From assembly GCF_026151205.1 (NCBI RefSeq), contig NC_087080.1, forward strand, positions 16,343,337 through 16,407,336: DNA of 64,000 nt, read 5' to 3'. Of the stretch, positions 36,401 through 46,839 are shown piece after piece. Source of the stretch: Bolinopsis microptera (taxonomy: Eukaryota > Ctenophora > Tentaculata > Lobata > Bolinopsidae). The notes under the pieces are model-generated. The model saw only the letters and a program-made list of their open reading frames with translations, did not search any database and was not told the origin of the DNA. A program made the position numbers and the translations under genes. Every line of letters starts with the position of its first letter. Position 1 is the stretch's first letter.

Positions 36401-39400
36401 AGAACCACTCTATAAACCGGATGGGGGTAATTTTGACAAACGGGGGCGAAAACCGCCACAAATTTCAGAAAAACCATAAAACGTCTTAAGATGGTTTATT
36501 TCGCGATCTTATATTGTTCGTTGACCTTAGGAGCAACTACTGTGAACATACCATACCAAAAACATACACAGAACCACTCTGAACCGGAATGGGGGCAATT
36601 TTTCCAAACGGGGGCGAAAACCGCCACAAATTTCAGAAAAACCCTAAAACGTCTTATAAGATGATTAACTTTACGATCTAAAAGTATTGGTTTACCTTCA
36701 TAGTATCATTATGATTAATATAATACATTATACCAAAAAATTCACTGAACCACTCTAAAATGGTCATATTATATACTACAGGGTGGCCCAAAAGTAACTA
36801 CCCACACGCAACCCTTTAATAACTCACGTAATTGGCATCAGAATTGCTTACAAATTTCAGAGAATATAGATATGGGTCAAACTTAAATTTCCTGAAATTT
36901 CCATCAATTACAGAGGGTGTGGCACACCACTCCCTCTTTTTCTCTTTTGTCACCATAAAGTGAGAACGTTTTGAGTTAAGAACTCCAAAATTTCCAGACA
37001 CATGTGGTTTGATAATTCAAGTTGGTTGTTTATAACTAAGCCGAGTTATGACCCTTTTAAGCTTTTAAGGTCTTTCGGATACGTGATCTCTGCACTTAAT
37101 CAGTGATTTCGTCACCCAATTATTTGGGATATTTTGGATTATTTCTGCTTCCGTTGCGAACACTGATTACCGGGCACGCAGATATTATTTCTTGGAGGTA
37201 CTCGTTAGTTATGACCCTTTTAAGGTCTTTCGGATACGTGATCTCTGCACTTAATCAGTGATTTCGTCACCCAATCAGTGATCTTATCGGGAGCTATTCA
37301 AGTATTCAGTAGCGGGCAATAATGAGCCTCATTAGGCGGTACCTAGCATGCGGTAAACCGCATCTGGACGCTCTCCAGCTCCAAAACAGTCCCCCAACTT
37401 CCATGAGCCGCAGGTGGATTCCACAATTGGACACAATACTCAAGATGAGGTCTTATTAAAGCTTTATATATAGCAATCATAACAACCTTTTCTCTAATAA
37501 CTAAATTCCTTACAATCCAACAAATCATACGATTTGCCTTAGCGATACATGCTTTGATCTGTTCGTTCCAAAGTAGGGAGTTATGGGTAATAACCCCTAA
37601 ATCTTTTTCCTGTGCAGATACTTCAAGTTCTATACCATTTACCTTATAATTTAAATCAGGATTGTTGTTAAAATTAATATGCACTACTTTGCACTTGTAG
37701 AATTAGTTAGAATAAGGTAGATTGAAACTGTTAATATCTCAATATTAGGCAAATTACACGATGGTCCCATCTGCATTACCATGTCACAACCGTGTCATAG
37801 CCATTCAATAACCATTGCATAACCAATAACCATTGCATAACCATGCCATAACCATGTTAGAACCATGTCATAACCAAGTCATAACTATATCACAACTAAA
37901 AAGTGGTCACTATTCGGTACTTCTAAAGTGGTCACTAGCCGATAACTGGCCGGTCACTAGGCGGTTACTATCCGGCTACTAGTTGAAATGCTCCCTCTCT
38001 ATCAAATTAAGAGTGGCTACTAATAATAAAGAAGGAGCATTAATTATACTAATAGCTGGTCACTTATAGTGACCGGCTAGTAGCTAGTAAGTGGTCACTA
38101 GCCGGCTAGTTACTTGCTGAATTCTCGATAATTCCAATCATAGTTGTTGATAATAACTTTTGTCAGAATGAGTTTGAATAAGGTAGAATAATAGCTCAAT
38201 AATAAGCAAAATACATGATGGGGGCAAGATTCATATCCGCCACAAAATCTGAGAAAACACCCTCTGTTCTACTGGGAAAATTTAAATCTGTGGACATTTT
38301 TTGGATTGCGCTAAAATATTTTTGTGTATAGTTATTGGTGTTCAGCAGTTAGTGCACTCTAAATGCGCGCGCGGCATTCTGAACTAAATGCATGCTCTAC
38401 ACTAAAAGCCACGTGCAGTCTTGGATCTGCGTGCTCAGAATCTACGAACATAGTCGATACTCGATTGCAACATTTCTCATTGAAGTTCTTCCTAGCATGA
38501 AATGTGCCGGAAAGATGCCACAATCTTTCTCTATTCGATTTGACGTTTATTGTCCGGCCCTGACTCCGCCAAATAAAGCTAGGAAATTCCCTCAACATTT
38601 GTTGTATTTCACGAAAGGTTACCAAGGAGACCATAAGGCATTATCTTTATAATAGAATAGAGTATCGATTTTATAATCAATTTGGAGTCACAAATAATGG
38701 TATATTATCATCATGTAAGATAACGTTTCCATGATATTATATTCAGTACATACCATACTTTCTTTTAGATTTATGTTGCACTTATGATGGCTCCGGCTGA
38801 AAGTAATATGACTCATTTTATCTAGAAGATCGTAATTTCATTGCTTCTGAAGTAGCTATCAGTTCGCCGGTCAATGTTGGGTATAATACTCTTGTATTCA
38901 GTCTAGTGTACTGAAAATATTGTGTCAGATTGGAGGAGGAACGGAACACAGCAGCGGAAACGCTAAAAGATGAAAGTGAGCAGTTGAGGAGCGAGGTTTC
39001 CAAAACACGGAGCGAGAGTGAGAATATTGCTGCCTTGTTGGACAAAAAGACAAGAAAGTAAAAGTCCTTGATTTGCTCAAATAGCAGTCGCTTATTCCTT
39101 TTGTTTAATAGGTATAATGTTAAACTTTTACGATTATGCTAAAATCCTACAGTTGTATAAAACCATTTTCATCACTAATATTTTCAGGATCGACGACCTA
39201 AAGAACGAAATAAAGAGGCTTAGTATGGAACATGAAGAGAAAGATGATTTGGTGGGAAAACTGCAGAGAAACGTCCAGGTTCTTAGTGAAAATGTGGACG
39301 AAGCCAACCAAGAAAAAGTGCTGCAGAAAAAGGTTAGTATTTCTAGATTTAATATGTGTGCTTTATACATAGATTTTACTTATTGTAGTAACTTGGTTAT

Positions 39401-42400
39401 GACTAGTACAGTATCTTTAATCTATATACATAAATTCATCACTTCTATTATGATATGAGTGTGTGAACGATTCACAAATTTAAGAAACCTAAAATTTGCA
39501 GATGTTCGAATCCTGGGTGGTGAAGAAGGACGCGGAAATTTTAAAAGTTTCGACGTTCAAGAGGGAGTATTACAATTTGCAGACTGATTTCTTTAGACTC
39601 TCTGAGCAGGTAACACAGACTAAGGACGGGAAATTATCACTCTTATACTATTCCTGAACATTATCTGCGCAGGAAAGTGATTATCACTGATCTTTTATTA
39701 TTTTAGTCTCTCGAGTCTTGACACCACTTTAGGGTTAGACGGGTTCCTGCAATCCTGCAATCCTGCTAGTATATATACTATATATATACAATATACAGTA
39801 GTTCAAGCTTATGTGAAATATGTGAACAGCCCTTTATCATTTTCCAGTGATTTAACAGGAGTACTAACTACTAGTAACTATCGGCCACAAGTTATACTTC
39901 CCGCTTGAAATATTTACTGATTTATTTCAGAATAGTGACGAGGATGAAAATGGAAAGGTGGACGAAAAGAGGTCAGAGTCAGTTGTTTTGCAGGAGCAGT
40001 TAGTTGGGATAATCAACAATCTGTTACAAGAACAAGATAACTTCAGGGCAAGGTAGGTTGCAGGAGCAGCTAGTTGGGTATAGAACTGAATAATAGTACA
40101 TTAATTAATAAACTACTTCCAACGTTGCGTTCTTCCTAGATACAACAATCTGGTGCTCAACTCAAGCAAGTCAGACGACCTTTCAGACTGGAACAAACGC
40201 TATATAATCATGCGGGAAACGTTTACCAAGGTACGGTAATATCAATATAAATAGTTCATCACACCATCTTTGACTCACTAAATCACTGACTCACTGACTC
40301 AGTGACTCACTAACTCACTAACTCACTGACTCACTGACTCACTAACTCACTGACTCACTGACTCACTGACTCACTGACTCACTGACTCACCGACTCACTT
40401 ACTCACTTACTCACTGACTCACTACCTCACTAACTCACTGACTCACTGACTCACTGACTCACTGACTCACTGACTCACTGACTCACTGACTCACTAACTC
40501 ACTTACTCACTTACTCACTGACTCACTACCTCACTAACTCACTGACTCACTGACTCACTGACTCACTGACTCACTGACTCACTGACTCACTGACTCACTA
40601 ACTCACTAACTCACTTACTCACTGACTCACTAACTCACTTACTCACTGACTCATAAACTCACTAACTCACTGACTCACTAACTCACTGACTCACTGACTC
40701 ACTGACTCACTGACTCACTGACTCACTAACTCACTAACTCACTGACTCACTGACTCACTGACTCACTGACTCACTAACTCACTTACTCACTAACTCACTA
40801 ACTCACTGACTCACTAACTCACTAACTCACTGACTCACTAACTCACTGACTCACTAACTCACTGACTCACTAACTCACTGACTCACTAACTCACTGACTC
40901 ACTAACTCACTACCTCACTAACTCACTGACTCACTGACTCACTTACTCACTGACTCATTAACTCACTAACTCACTGACTCACTGACTCACTGACTCACTG
41001 ACTCACTGACTCACTTACTCACTGACTCATTAACTCACTAATTCACCAACTCACTGACTCACTAACTCACTGACTCACTAACTCACTGACTCGCTGACGC
41101 ACTGACTCACTAACTCACTTACTCACTGACTCATTAACTCACTAATTCACTAACTCACTAACTCACTGACTCACTAACTCACTAACTCACTAACTCACTG
41201 ACTCACTGAGTCACTGACCCACTAACTCACTGACTCACTAACTCACTAACTCACTAACTCACTGACTCACTAACTCACTGACTCACTAACTCACTGACTC
41301 ACTAACTCACTGACTCACTAACTCACTAACTCACTAACTCACTAACTCACTAACTCACTAACTCACTAACTCACTGTATCGCAGCTCGGGATGTCTGTGC
41401 TAAATGAGCTGAAGCTTCTGAACACACATATAAACTACGAGAGGAAATTGGCTGGGTTAGAAGCAGAAGAAGAGGAGGAAGAGGAAATTGAGGTGAGGAA
41501 ATTAGAAACCACCGTTAGAAACTAGTGGTTTGTCAAGTAGCTATTTGTTATTCCAGATTAAATATTTTAGTTTTCAATTTTAGGACGCATTTTATATCGT
41601 TACATTTACAGGTGAACGTTAGGAATCTGTTTGCGGAAGGTAAAGATCCTTTCCATTCTAAGGAGATAATTACTGCAAAGTACGCTGCATCAGTGGAGAT
41701 CTCTACAAATGACTGCATTACCTTCTCCCGTTTGTCTGGTTCTAAAGAGTGTAAATCTTGTGACGCTGTGGTTTTCATCTGTCCTCATCTTCACTTCGCT
41801 CAAAACTCGGTACATTTCAAAATTTTTCCATTCTTTGAAATGTTAATCCTGGGGAGGGAGGGGACGAGATGGTCCTAGCAATCGTTTTCTTTTTGATTAA
41901 GTTACCCCAACTCCCAGGTGATTAAGTTACCTCCACTCCCAGGTGATTAAGTTACCTCCACTCCCAGGTGATTAAGTTACCCCCACTACCAGGTGATTAA
42001 GTTACCTCCACTCCCAGGTGATTAAGTTACCTCCACTTCCAGGTGATTAAGTTACCTCCACTCCCAGGTGATTAAGTTACCCCCACTCCCAGGTGATTAA
42101 GTTACCTCCACTTCCAGGTGATTAAGTTACCCCCACTCCCAGGTGATTAAGTTACCCCCACTCCCAGGTGATTAAGTTACCCCCACTCCCAGGTGATTAA
42201 GTTACCCCCACTTCCAGGTGATTAAGTTACCTCCACTCCCAGGTGATTAAGTTACCCCCACTCCCAGGTGATTAAGTTACCTCCACTCCCAGGTGATTAA
42301 GTTACCCCCACTCCCAGGTGATTAAGTTACCCCCACTTCCAGGTGATTAAGTTACCCCCACTCCCAGGTGATTAAGTTACCTCCACTCCCAGGTGATTAA

Positions 42401-45400
42401 GTTACCCCCACTCCCAGGTGATTAAGTTACCCCCACTCCCAGGTGATTAAGTTACCCCCACTCCCAGGTGATTAAGTTACCCCCACTCCCAGGTGATTAA
42501 GTTACCCCCACTCCCAGGTGATTAAGTTAACCCACTCCCAGGTGATTAAGTTACCTCCACTCCCAGGTGATTAAGTTAACCCCACTCCCAGGTGATTATG
42601 TTACCCCCACTCCGAGGTGATTAAGTTACCTCCACTCCCAGGTGATTAAGTTACCCCCACTCCCAGGTGATTAAGTTAACCCACTCCCAGGTGATTAAGT
42701 TACCTCCACTCCCAGGTGATTAAGTTACCCCCACTCCCAGGTGATTAAGTTACCCCCACTCCCAGGTGATTAAGTTACCCCCACTCCCAGGTGATTAAGT
42801 TACCTCCACTCCCAGGTGATTAAGTTAACCCCACTCCCAGGTGATTAAGTTACCCCCACTCCCAGGTGATTAAGTTAACCCACTCCCAGGTGATTAAGTT
42901 ACCTCCACTCCCAGGTGATTATGTTACCCCCACTCCGAGGTGATTAAGTTACCCCCACTCCCAGGTGATTAAGTTACCTCCACTCCCAGGTGATTAAGTT
43001 ACCTCCACTCCCAGGTGATTAAGTTACCCCCACTCCCAGGTGATTAAGTTACCCCCACTCCCAGGTGATTAAGTTACCCCCACTCCCAGGTGATTAAGTT
43101 ACCCCCACTCCCAGGTGATTAAGTTACCTCCACTCCCAGGTGATTGAGTTACCCTCACTCCCAGGTGATTAAGTTACCCCCACTCCCAGGTGATTAATTT
43201 ACCTCCACTCCCAGGTGATAAAGTTACCACCTGGATGCTCACATTTAAAGGTGTCCAGACCGTTTCTCAATGTTCCACCAGCGGATTGTTTGAGAGAAGC
43301 TCTCGCGGAGGTTTGTGCGGTAAGGAACATATTTTATACCTTATTATTACCTACCTAATAGTAGTAGTAGTATCATTAGAAGCTATGAAGATTAATACAG
43401 ATAATAACAATAGGAATGTAGGGGGGGGGGGGGGCTCATGGAATGTAAACACCATGCTTTAATTAGTAGGAACGAAGTTTCGTGGTTAATCGTAAGAAAA
43501 TCTATGAGAAGACGAATTAAACAGTCGAGTTGATAAAATAAAAACAGTTTAAAATTCTGGACTCTCAGTGCCTGGGTATAACAGATATTGTGGTGGGAGA
43601 TGTAATATAGACTGGTTCAGGAAGAGAACAGTCAGGGAAGCAACACCAGACTAGACCAGGCAGAAGAATCAGGAGAACAGAGGTCGTCACGTGGTGTGTC
43701 ACGTGGTGTTAGTAACATGTCACGTGATACTGTCAGCACACGTGACCTCAACAAGAAGTTAGCCAAGATGTGGAGAAACTGCTCCAGAACCTACTTCCAC
43801 AGGTAGGAGCTTGATTGAAAGCCCCTCGTGAGGGGATTATCTCTAATGGACTAATTTATTATCTACATCATAATCAGTTAAAAATAAAACCCCCAATGGG
43901 CACTCCTGAAAACATAACTACTAGAAAATATATCAAAACTAAATAGAAAAGTGAGGTCAAATGAAATAAATCGTAACAAACTGCAAATAATGGAATATAC
44001 ATTTTGAATTTGTTATTTTAATGGCACACCGCAAATTTTTTTTAAAATCTTTAATTTTGATTCAAGAATTCTACAAGTCTAGCGTGCATAACTTTTTCGT
44101 AAATTTTGGAAAATGCTGCCAGTAATGAGATTGGACGATAATTAGAGACTGCTGTTTTTGAGCCGTTTTGAATTGTGTATAACAACTCTAGCAACTTTAA
44201 GTGCCTGAAGCTGCTTTCAGTGCTACAGAGAAACGCTATGAATAATTCCGTCTACTCTATTACCCTATAATTCTAGATAAATAATTAATTTAATTAATTG
44301 TCAGATCACGTGAGTTATCAGAGGAGCACGTGATAACCTGTATCGAGCACTTCTTCCTCTACCTCAGGTACATTACCAAATAAGGAAATAAGGAGAGTTC
44401 CGTATCACGATGATCTTTTAATAAAATCCTATCAAGGTTTTGTTTTCCTATAGTTAAAATGATAAAATTCCTCTATTTAATATGTTTTATAACTTGATAT
44501 TTCAGTAATATTGGAAAGGAGGACCTGTATAAAAGTATGGTGGACCACTTAGCGGATTTCCTTCTAGGACAATACCAGTTAGAAGAACTAATGGCTATCG
44601 TACGGGTACGTTACCATGGTTACCATAGTAACTATATTTACTATAGTTACTATCGTACGGGTACGTTACCATGGTTACCATAGTAACCATAGTTACTATA
44701 GTTACTATCGTACGGGTACGTTACCATGGTTACCATGGTTACCATAGTTACTATAGTTACTATCGTACGGGTACGTTACCATGGTTACCATAGTAACCAT
44801 AGTTACTATAGTTACTATCGTACGGGTACGTTACCATGGTTACCATAGTAACCATAGTTACTGTAGTTACTATAGTACGGGCGCGCTCCTCCTCGCGTGT
44901 ATGTCGTATGCATCGATTTTATTTCGTTTATCAAATTTAACGTTCAACTCAGCTTAACGAGTCAGGCTTTTGAGCGTTTTTTTTTCTTCAGCAGGCTATC
45001 AGTAAATTCATAGCCAGGCTATGAATTTACAGAATTGTTGTTAACAGAATTGTTGTTAACTAATGCTACTGTTTTGCATTTGATAGATGTGATAACTTGT
45101 ACTGCAGGTAGGTACTAGGTGTAACTATAGTAACCATGGTAACCATGGTAACTAGGTGTAACTATTGTACTGCAGGTAGTAACTATAGTAACTATAGTAA
45201 CTATAGTAACCATGGTAACTAGGTGTAACTATTGTACTGCAGGTAGACCTGCTGAGTGCTATAGCTAAATACGCTCCTGACAACCCTTTTATCGCTATAT
45301 TTGGCTGCATTCTCTCCGGATCACTCGACCCTATCATGTTCAGGTACGACGGGGGAAGGGGGGGGGGGGGGGGGGGGGTTGGGGAGTACACATCATCACG

Positions 45401-46728
45401 AGCATTAATCTATAGGTTTTCATCTCCACTAAGAGGTAATACAATTACAAGAGGATGTGCTAAAAATGTAACATTTAGTCCCGATCAAATTGCAACTGCT
45501 TTCTCGTCGTCATGGAAACATGAAAAGAGTGACCCACCTCCAACTTGACACACGCTGCAACCCCTTTTGATCGCACGCCGGCCGGCGTGCACGCTTCGCG
45601 TGCACGAGAGGTATACAACGTGTAGCAACCTCCACCTGACACCTTTATCGGTATCCCCATCTCCAAAATCCCTCTTTTCCCCTCTTTTTCTCTATTTATA
45701 ACCACCCTTTTATTACTTGTTTTGCCTCGAAAAAAAAAATAGAAAAATTCGGGAAAATTCACTAAAATGGATACCGAAGATTATCCAGTATTTAAAATTC
45801 TTGCTCTCCGCATGTTGTACTATAGTTACTATAGTTACTATACAGTATAGTTACTATAGTTACTATATAGTTACTATAGCAACTGTCCCAGGTACATCTA
45901 CCTGCTGAACGACATCCTCCTCTCACTAGACCTGGTGTGTACACTAGATCTCCGCCCCCTCATGATGGTGCTCTACCCCCACCTTACAGACGAGGATATA
46001 GACCCTCACGTCCTGAGTTTCAGCTCCCACTCCAACAACAGGATATCCCCCTCCCTGGTCTCCAACTATCTCATGCACTGCATAGTCCGGGACAGAGAGC
46101 CGCGCGTCTGTGAGACTGTGATAAAGCTTAAACAGAACTGTGGGGCTAGTCCCAGCAGGATGTCCTACCCTGAGTTTAACTGTGCTATGGAGAGTGTGTA
46201 CCCGCTAGCTACTAACAAGAGCAAGGAACACTATTTCGCCTGCAGTTTAAGTAATAATAACAGTAAAATGTTTGTTGAGACGAGTTTGTTGGGGCAGGTG
46301 GTGGCGTTTATACAGCTGCAGGAGGCTTATCCTAAGATCATATCAGAGATAAACGATAAGATACATCACTACAGGTAACAATTGTAATATTTCTGTATTA
46401 CTGTTGTAGTATTACAACTCAATTATTGAGTAACTTCAACCTGTCTACTTTGTCTAAGTACAGTATTTGCTAATATTTCACGTGATGCCCATATAAGGTA
46501 ATATATCACCGCAGGACGAAGATACCAGCTGAAATGATAGAAGCAGGACTGCGACAGAAACAAAGCCTCGATTTTGTGTGCATTCCATCCAACGAACAGG
46601 CCAAGAAGCAGCTCATTGCTATCAACAAAGCAGCCAAGAGTTTAGAACTTCTGCATAACAACCCCTGCTGGAGAGAGGATATAGATATTGCTCCTCAATA
46701 TTTAGACCTTACTCGCCCTCTATTGTAA
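24120..46728 (+). CDS. Coiled-coil protein gene, 16 exons reconstructed (possibly ciliary)
   Basis: Exons: 24120-24230, 24337-24476, 38929-39057, 39188-39332, 39502-39609, 39931-40052, 40140-40230, 41385-41492, 41612-41809, 43251-43319, 43621-43802, 44305-44367, 44506-44605, 45243-45343, 45892-46374, 46515-46728. Every junction has AG/GT and phases agree. The sum is 2364 nt, 787 codons plus stop; the start codon lies upstream and is not identified. Residues 1-83 are helical, 85-175 heptad-like coiled coil, about 290-300 an acidic Glu run, then a Cys/His cluster (KECKSCDAVVFICPHLHF). The last 340 residues form a conserved-looking helical region. I do not recognise the family with confidence. 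The N-terminal part (LLEDEM... VYKDVLVLVLDTLKQAI) is faintly like TSNAXIP1-type axonemal proteins. The introns are packed with tandem repeats. Confidence 0.8.
24477..25660. repeat. C-rich minisatellite in the coiled-coil gene intron
   Basis: Irregular units of about 25-55 bp built from CAGACCTCCAAAACAGCCCC and CTCCCCCTTACAGACC. It starts directly at the donor of the exon ending 24476. Nearly every unit holds a pyrimidine run ending in TTACAG, i.e. a strong-looking 3' splice site on the sense strand. The proline-rich ORFs over it are artefacts. Confidence 0.85.
25661..25779. other. Short unique spacer between two arrays
   Basis: Non-repetitive sequence between the C-rich array and the 167-bp satellite. 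Confidence 0.4.
25780..36660. repeat. 167-bp satellite array, about sixty units, with an inverted tail
   Basis: Successive TTTGTGGCGG landmarks are 167-168 bp apart (26682, 26849, 27016). A 177-bp variant has an extra GGTACCGGCC. Units carry TTTAGAGTGGTTCTGTGTAT, GGTCAACCAACAATATAAGG and CATCTTAAGACGTTTTAGGG. Larger blocks repeat: a deleted unit with GGTGCCCCCCATCCAG at about 28334 recurs at about 31301, and GCCCCGATCCGG at about 28078 recurs 2968 bp later. From about 35850 to 36660 roughly five units are in the opposite orientation. The array fills an intron of the coiled-coil gene. Confidence 0.95.
36778..37010. mobile_element. Possible truncated DNA-transposon end
   Basis: CAGGGTGGCCCAAAAGTAAC at 36780-36799 has the look of a Tc1/mariner-superfamily terminal repeat (CAGGGTG..CCAAAA). 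No matching opposite end was found within this window, and the 61-codon minus-strand ORF here (36816-37001) is not recognisable as transposase. Confidence 0.35.
37045..37275. repeat. Direct duplication of about 70 bp
   Basis: GTTATGACCCTTTTAAG... TCTTTCGGATACGTGATC... CGTCACCCAAT occurs at 37045-37120 and again at 37208-37275. The first copy carries about 8 extra bases. Confidence 0.85.
37343..37684 (-). pseudogene. CR1/Jockey-like LINE fragment, second copy
   Basis: The 113 codons are nearly the same as residues in the LINE at 11277-12398 (EVSAQEKDLGVITHNSLLWN, then KANRMICWIVRNLVIREKVV), so both belong to one family. It lacks the catalytic motifs and stops at ...MRFTAC. It lies in reverse orientation within the intron of the coiled-coil gene. 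Confidence 0.9.
37770..38120. repeat. Two degenerate simple-repeat blocks
   Basis: 37770-37875 is built from ACCATGTCATA/ACCATTGCATA phrases. 37895-38115 is built from GTGGTCACTAGCCGG and CTAGTAGCTAG phrases in both orientations. Neither has a fixed period. Confidence 0.6.
38215..38262. repeat. Inverted relic of the 167-bp satellite start
   Basis: Read on the minus strand, TGTTTTCTCAGATTTTGTGG and CTTGCCCCCAT resemble 25788-25855 at the left edge of the satellite (ATGTTTTCTCAAAATTTGTGG, CTTGCCCCCAT). The whole 25.8-38.3 kb interval is therefore edged by inverted related sequence. Confidence 0.5.
38263..38928. other. Intronic stretch without recognised features
   Basis: Two overlapping short ORFs on opposite strands (38359-38652) have no recognisable domain and I do not call them. 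GTTACCAAGGAGAC near 38617-38630 is a poor match to an RFX X-box. Confidence 0.35.
38929..41809 (+). CDS. Coiled-coil gene, exons 3-9
   Basis: Seven exons carry LEEERNTAAETLKDESEQLR, IDDLKNEIKRLSMEHEEKDD, MFESWVVKKDAEILK, VVLQEQLVGIINNLLQEQDN, YNNLVLNSSKSDDLSDWNKR, LGMSVLNELKLLNTHINYER and VNVRNLFAEGKDPFHSKEII. The first two are strongly heptad-like. The exon at 41612-41809 ends with the CKSC...CPHLH cluster, which could bind a metal. These exons exist once only; the downstream duplication does not include them. Confidence 0.8.
40268..41377. repeat. 8-bp tandem array (ACTCACTG / ACTCACTA)n in an intron
   Basis: About 139 units, varying mainly at one position (CTGACTCA, CTAACTCA, less often CTTACTCA). 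It fills the intron between the exons ending 40230 and starting 41385, reaching within 10 bp of the acceptor. Confidence 0.95.
41897..43230. repeat. 25-bp minisatellite in the intron, copy 1
   Basis: About 53 units of CCCACTCCCAGGTGATTAAGTTACC with C/T variants. Each unit contains a pyrimidine tract followed by CAG|GTGATTAAG, which resembles both a 3' and a 5' splice site on the sense strand. It ends 20 bp before the acceptor of the exon at 43251. The same array precedes the duplicated exon at 53290. Confidence 0.95.
43251..46728 (+). CDS. Coiled-coil gene, exons 10-16 (duplicated 3' block, copy 1)
   Basis: Exons at 43251, 43621, 44305, 44506, 45243, 45892 and 46515 encode the C-terminal region, including GKEDLYKSMVDHLADFLLGQ, DLLSAIAKYAPDNPFIAIFG and the long exon with LDLRPLMMVLYPHLTDEDID. 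The protein ends YLDLTRPLL and stop TAA at 46726-46728. All boundaries recur exactly in the second copy at 53290-56791, which strongly supports the exon calls. Confidence 0.85.
43420..43436. repeat. Poly-G tract in an intron
   Basis: A G-run of about 14 in the intron after the exon ending 43319. The second copy (53458-53487) is longer and split, so the run lengths differ between duplicates. Confidence 0.85.
44606..44880. repeat. Donor-site minisatellite, copy 1
   Basis: Units of about 54-60 bp repeat CTATCGTACGGGTACGTTAC with GTTACCATGGTTACCATAGT. The first occurrence is the real exon end ATCGTACGG|GTACGT at 44597-44611; later ones (near 44651, 44706, 44760 and 44816) are intronic copies of the same exon-intron junction. 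The same structure follows the exon ending 54649. Confidence 0.9.
45104..45242. repeat. Acceptor-site minisatellite, copy 1
   Basis: TTGTACTGCAGGTAG occurs near 45097, 45166 and finally at the true acceptor (AG 45241-45242), separated by GTAACTATAGTAACCATGG-like filler. The duplicate at 55146-55297 shows the same pattern with a different number of filler units. Confidence 0.85.
45357..45379. repeat. Poly-G tract next to a splice donor
   Basis: A run of about 19 Gs starting 16 bp after the donor of the exon ending 45343. The duplicate is at 55412-55436, also G-only but longer. Capable of G-quadruplex formation in the transcript. Confidence 0.9.
45557..45631. repeat. Small CG-palindrome element, copy in gene block 1
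   Basis: GCAACCCCTTTTGATCGCAC, then the palindrome GCCGGCCGGC and the hairpin GTGCACGCTTCGCGTGCAC, ending ACAACGTGTAGCAAC. The copy at 55613-55682 ends ACAACGTGTACC and lacks about 28 bp of adjoining sequence. A diverged relative is at 2465-2651. Confidence 0.65.
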
Positions 46729-46736
46729 CTCCTCAC

Positions 46737-46829
46737 TTGGAGGACTTCGCCGCTTCGACGCGCCGTGCAAACTAACATTCTTGCTCTGCTTCGCAAAGCA
46801 ACGATCTGGAAGGGTTGGCATCGTCAATC
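46737..46829. mobile_element. 93-bp insertion present only in gene block 1
   Basis: Flanked by direct repeats AACTCCTCAC at 46727-46736 and 46830-46839. The second block has a single related site (AAATCCTCACTCG) without this insert. It contains TTCGCCGCTTCGACGCG and GCTTCGCAAAGC. A small transposon or filler DNA at a break would both fit. Confidence 0.55.
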
Positions 46830-46839
46830 AACTCCTCAC

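Noticed and set aside
38359-38652. Two overlapping ORFs on opposite strands within an intron
   Set aside because: Neither fits the phases of the flanking exons nor shows a domain.
45152-45762. Short ORFs around the poly-G tract (also in the second block)
   Set aside because: They cross the exon-intron boundary and the homopolymer; the spliced exon explains the coding signal.
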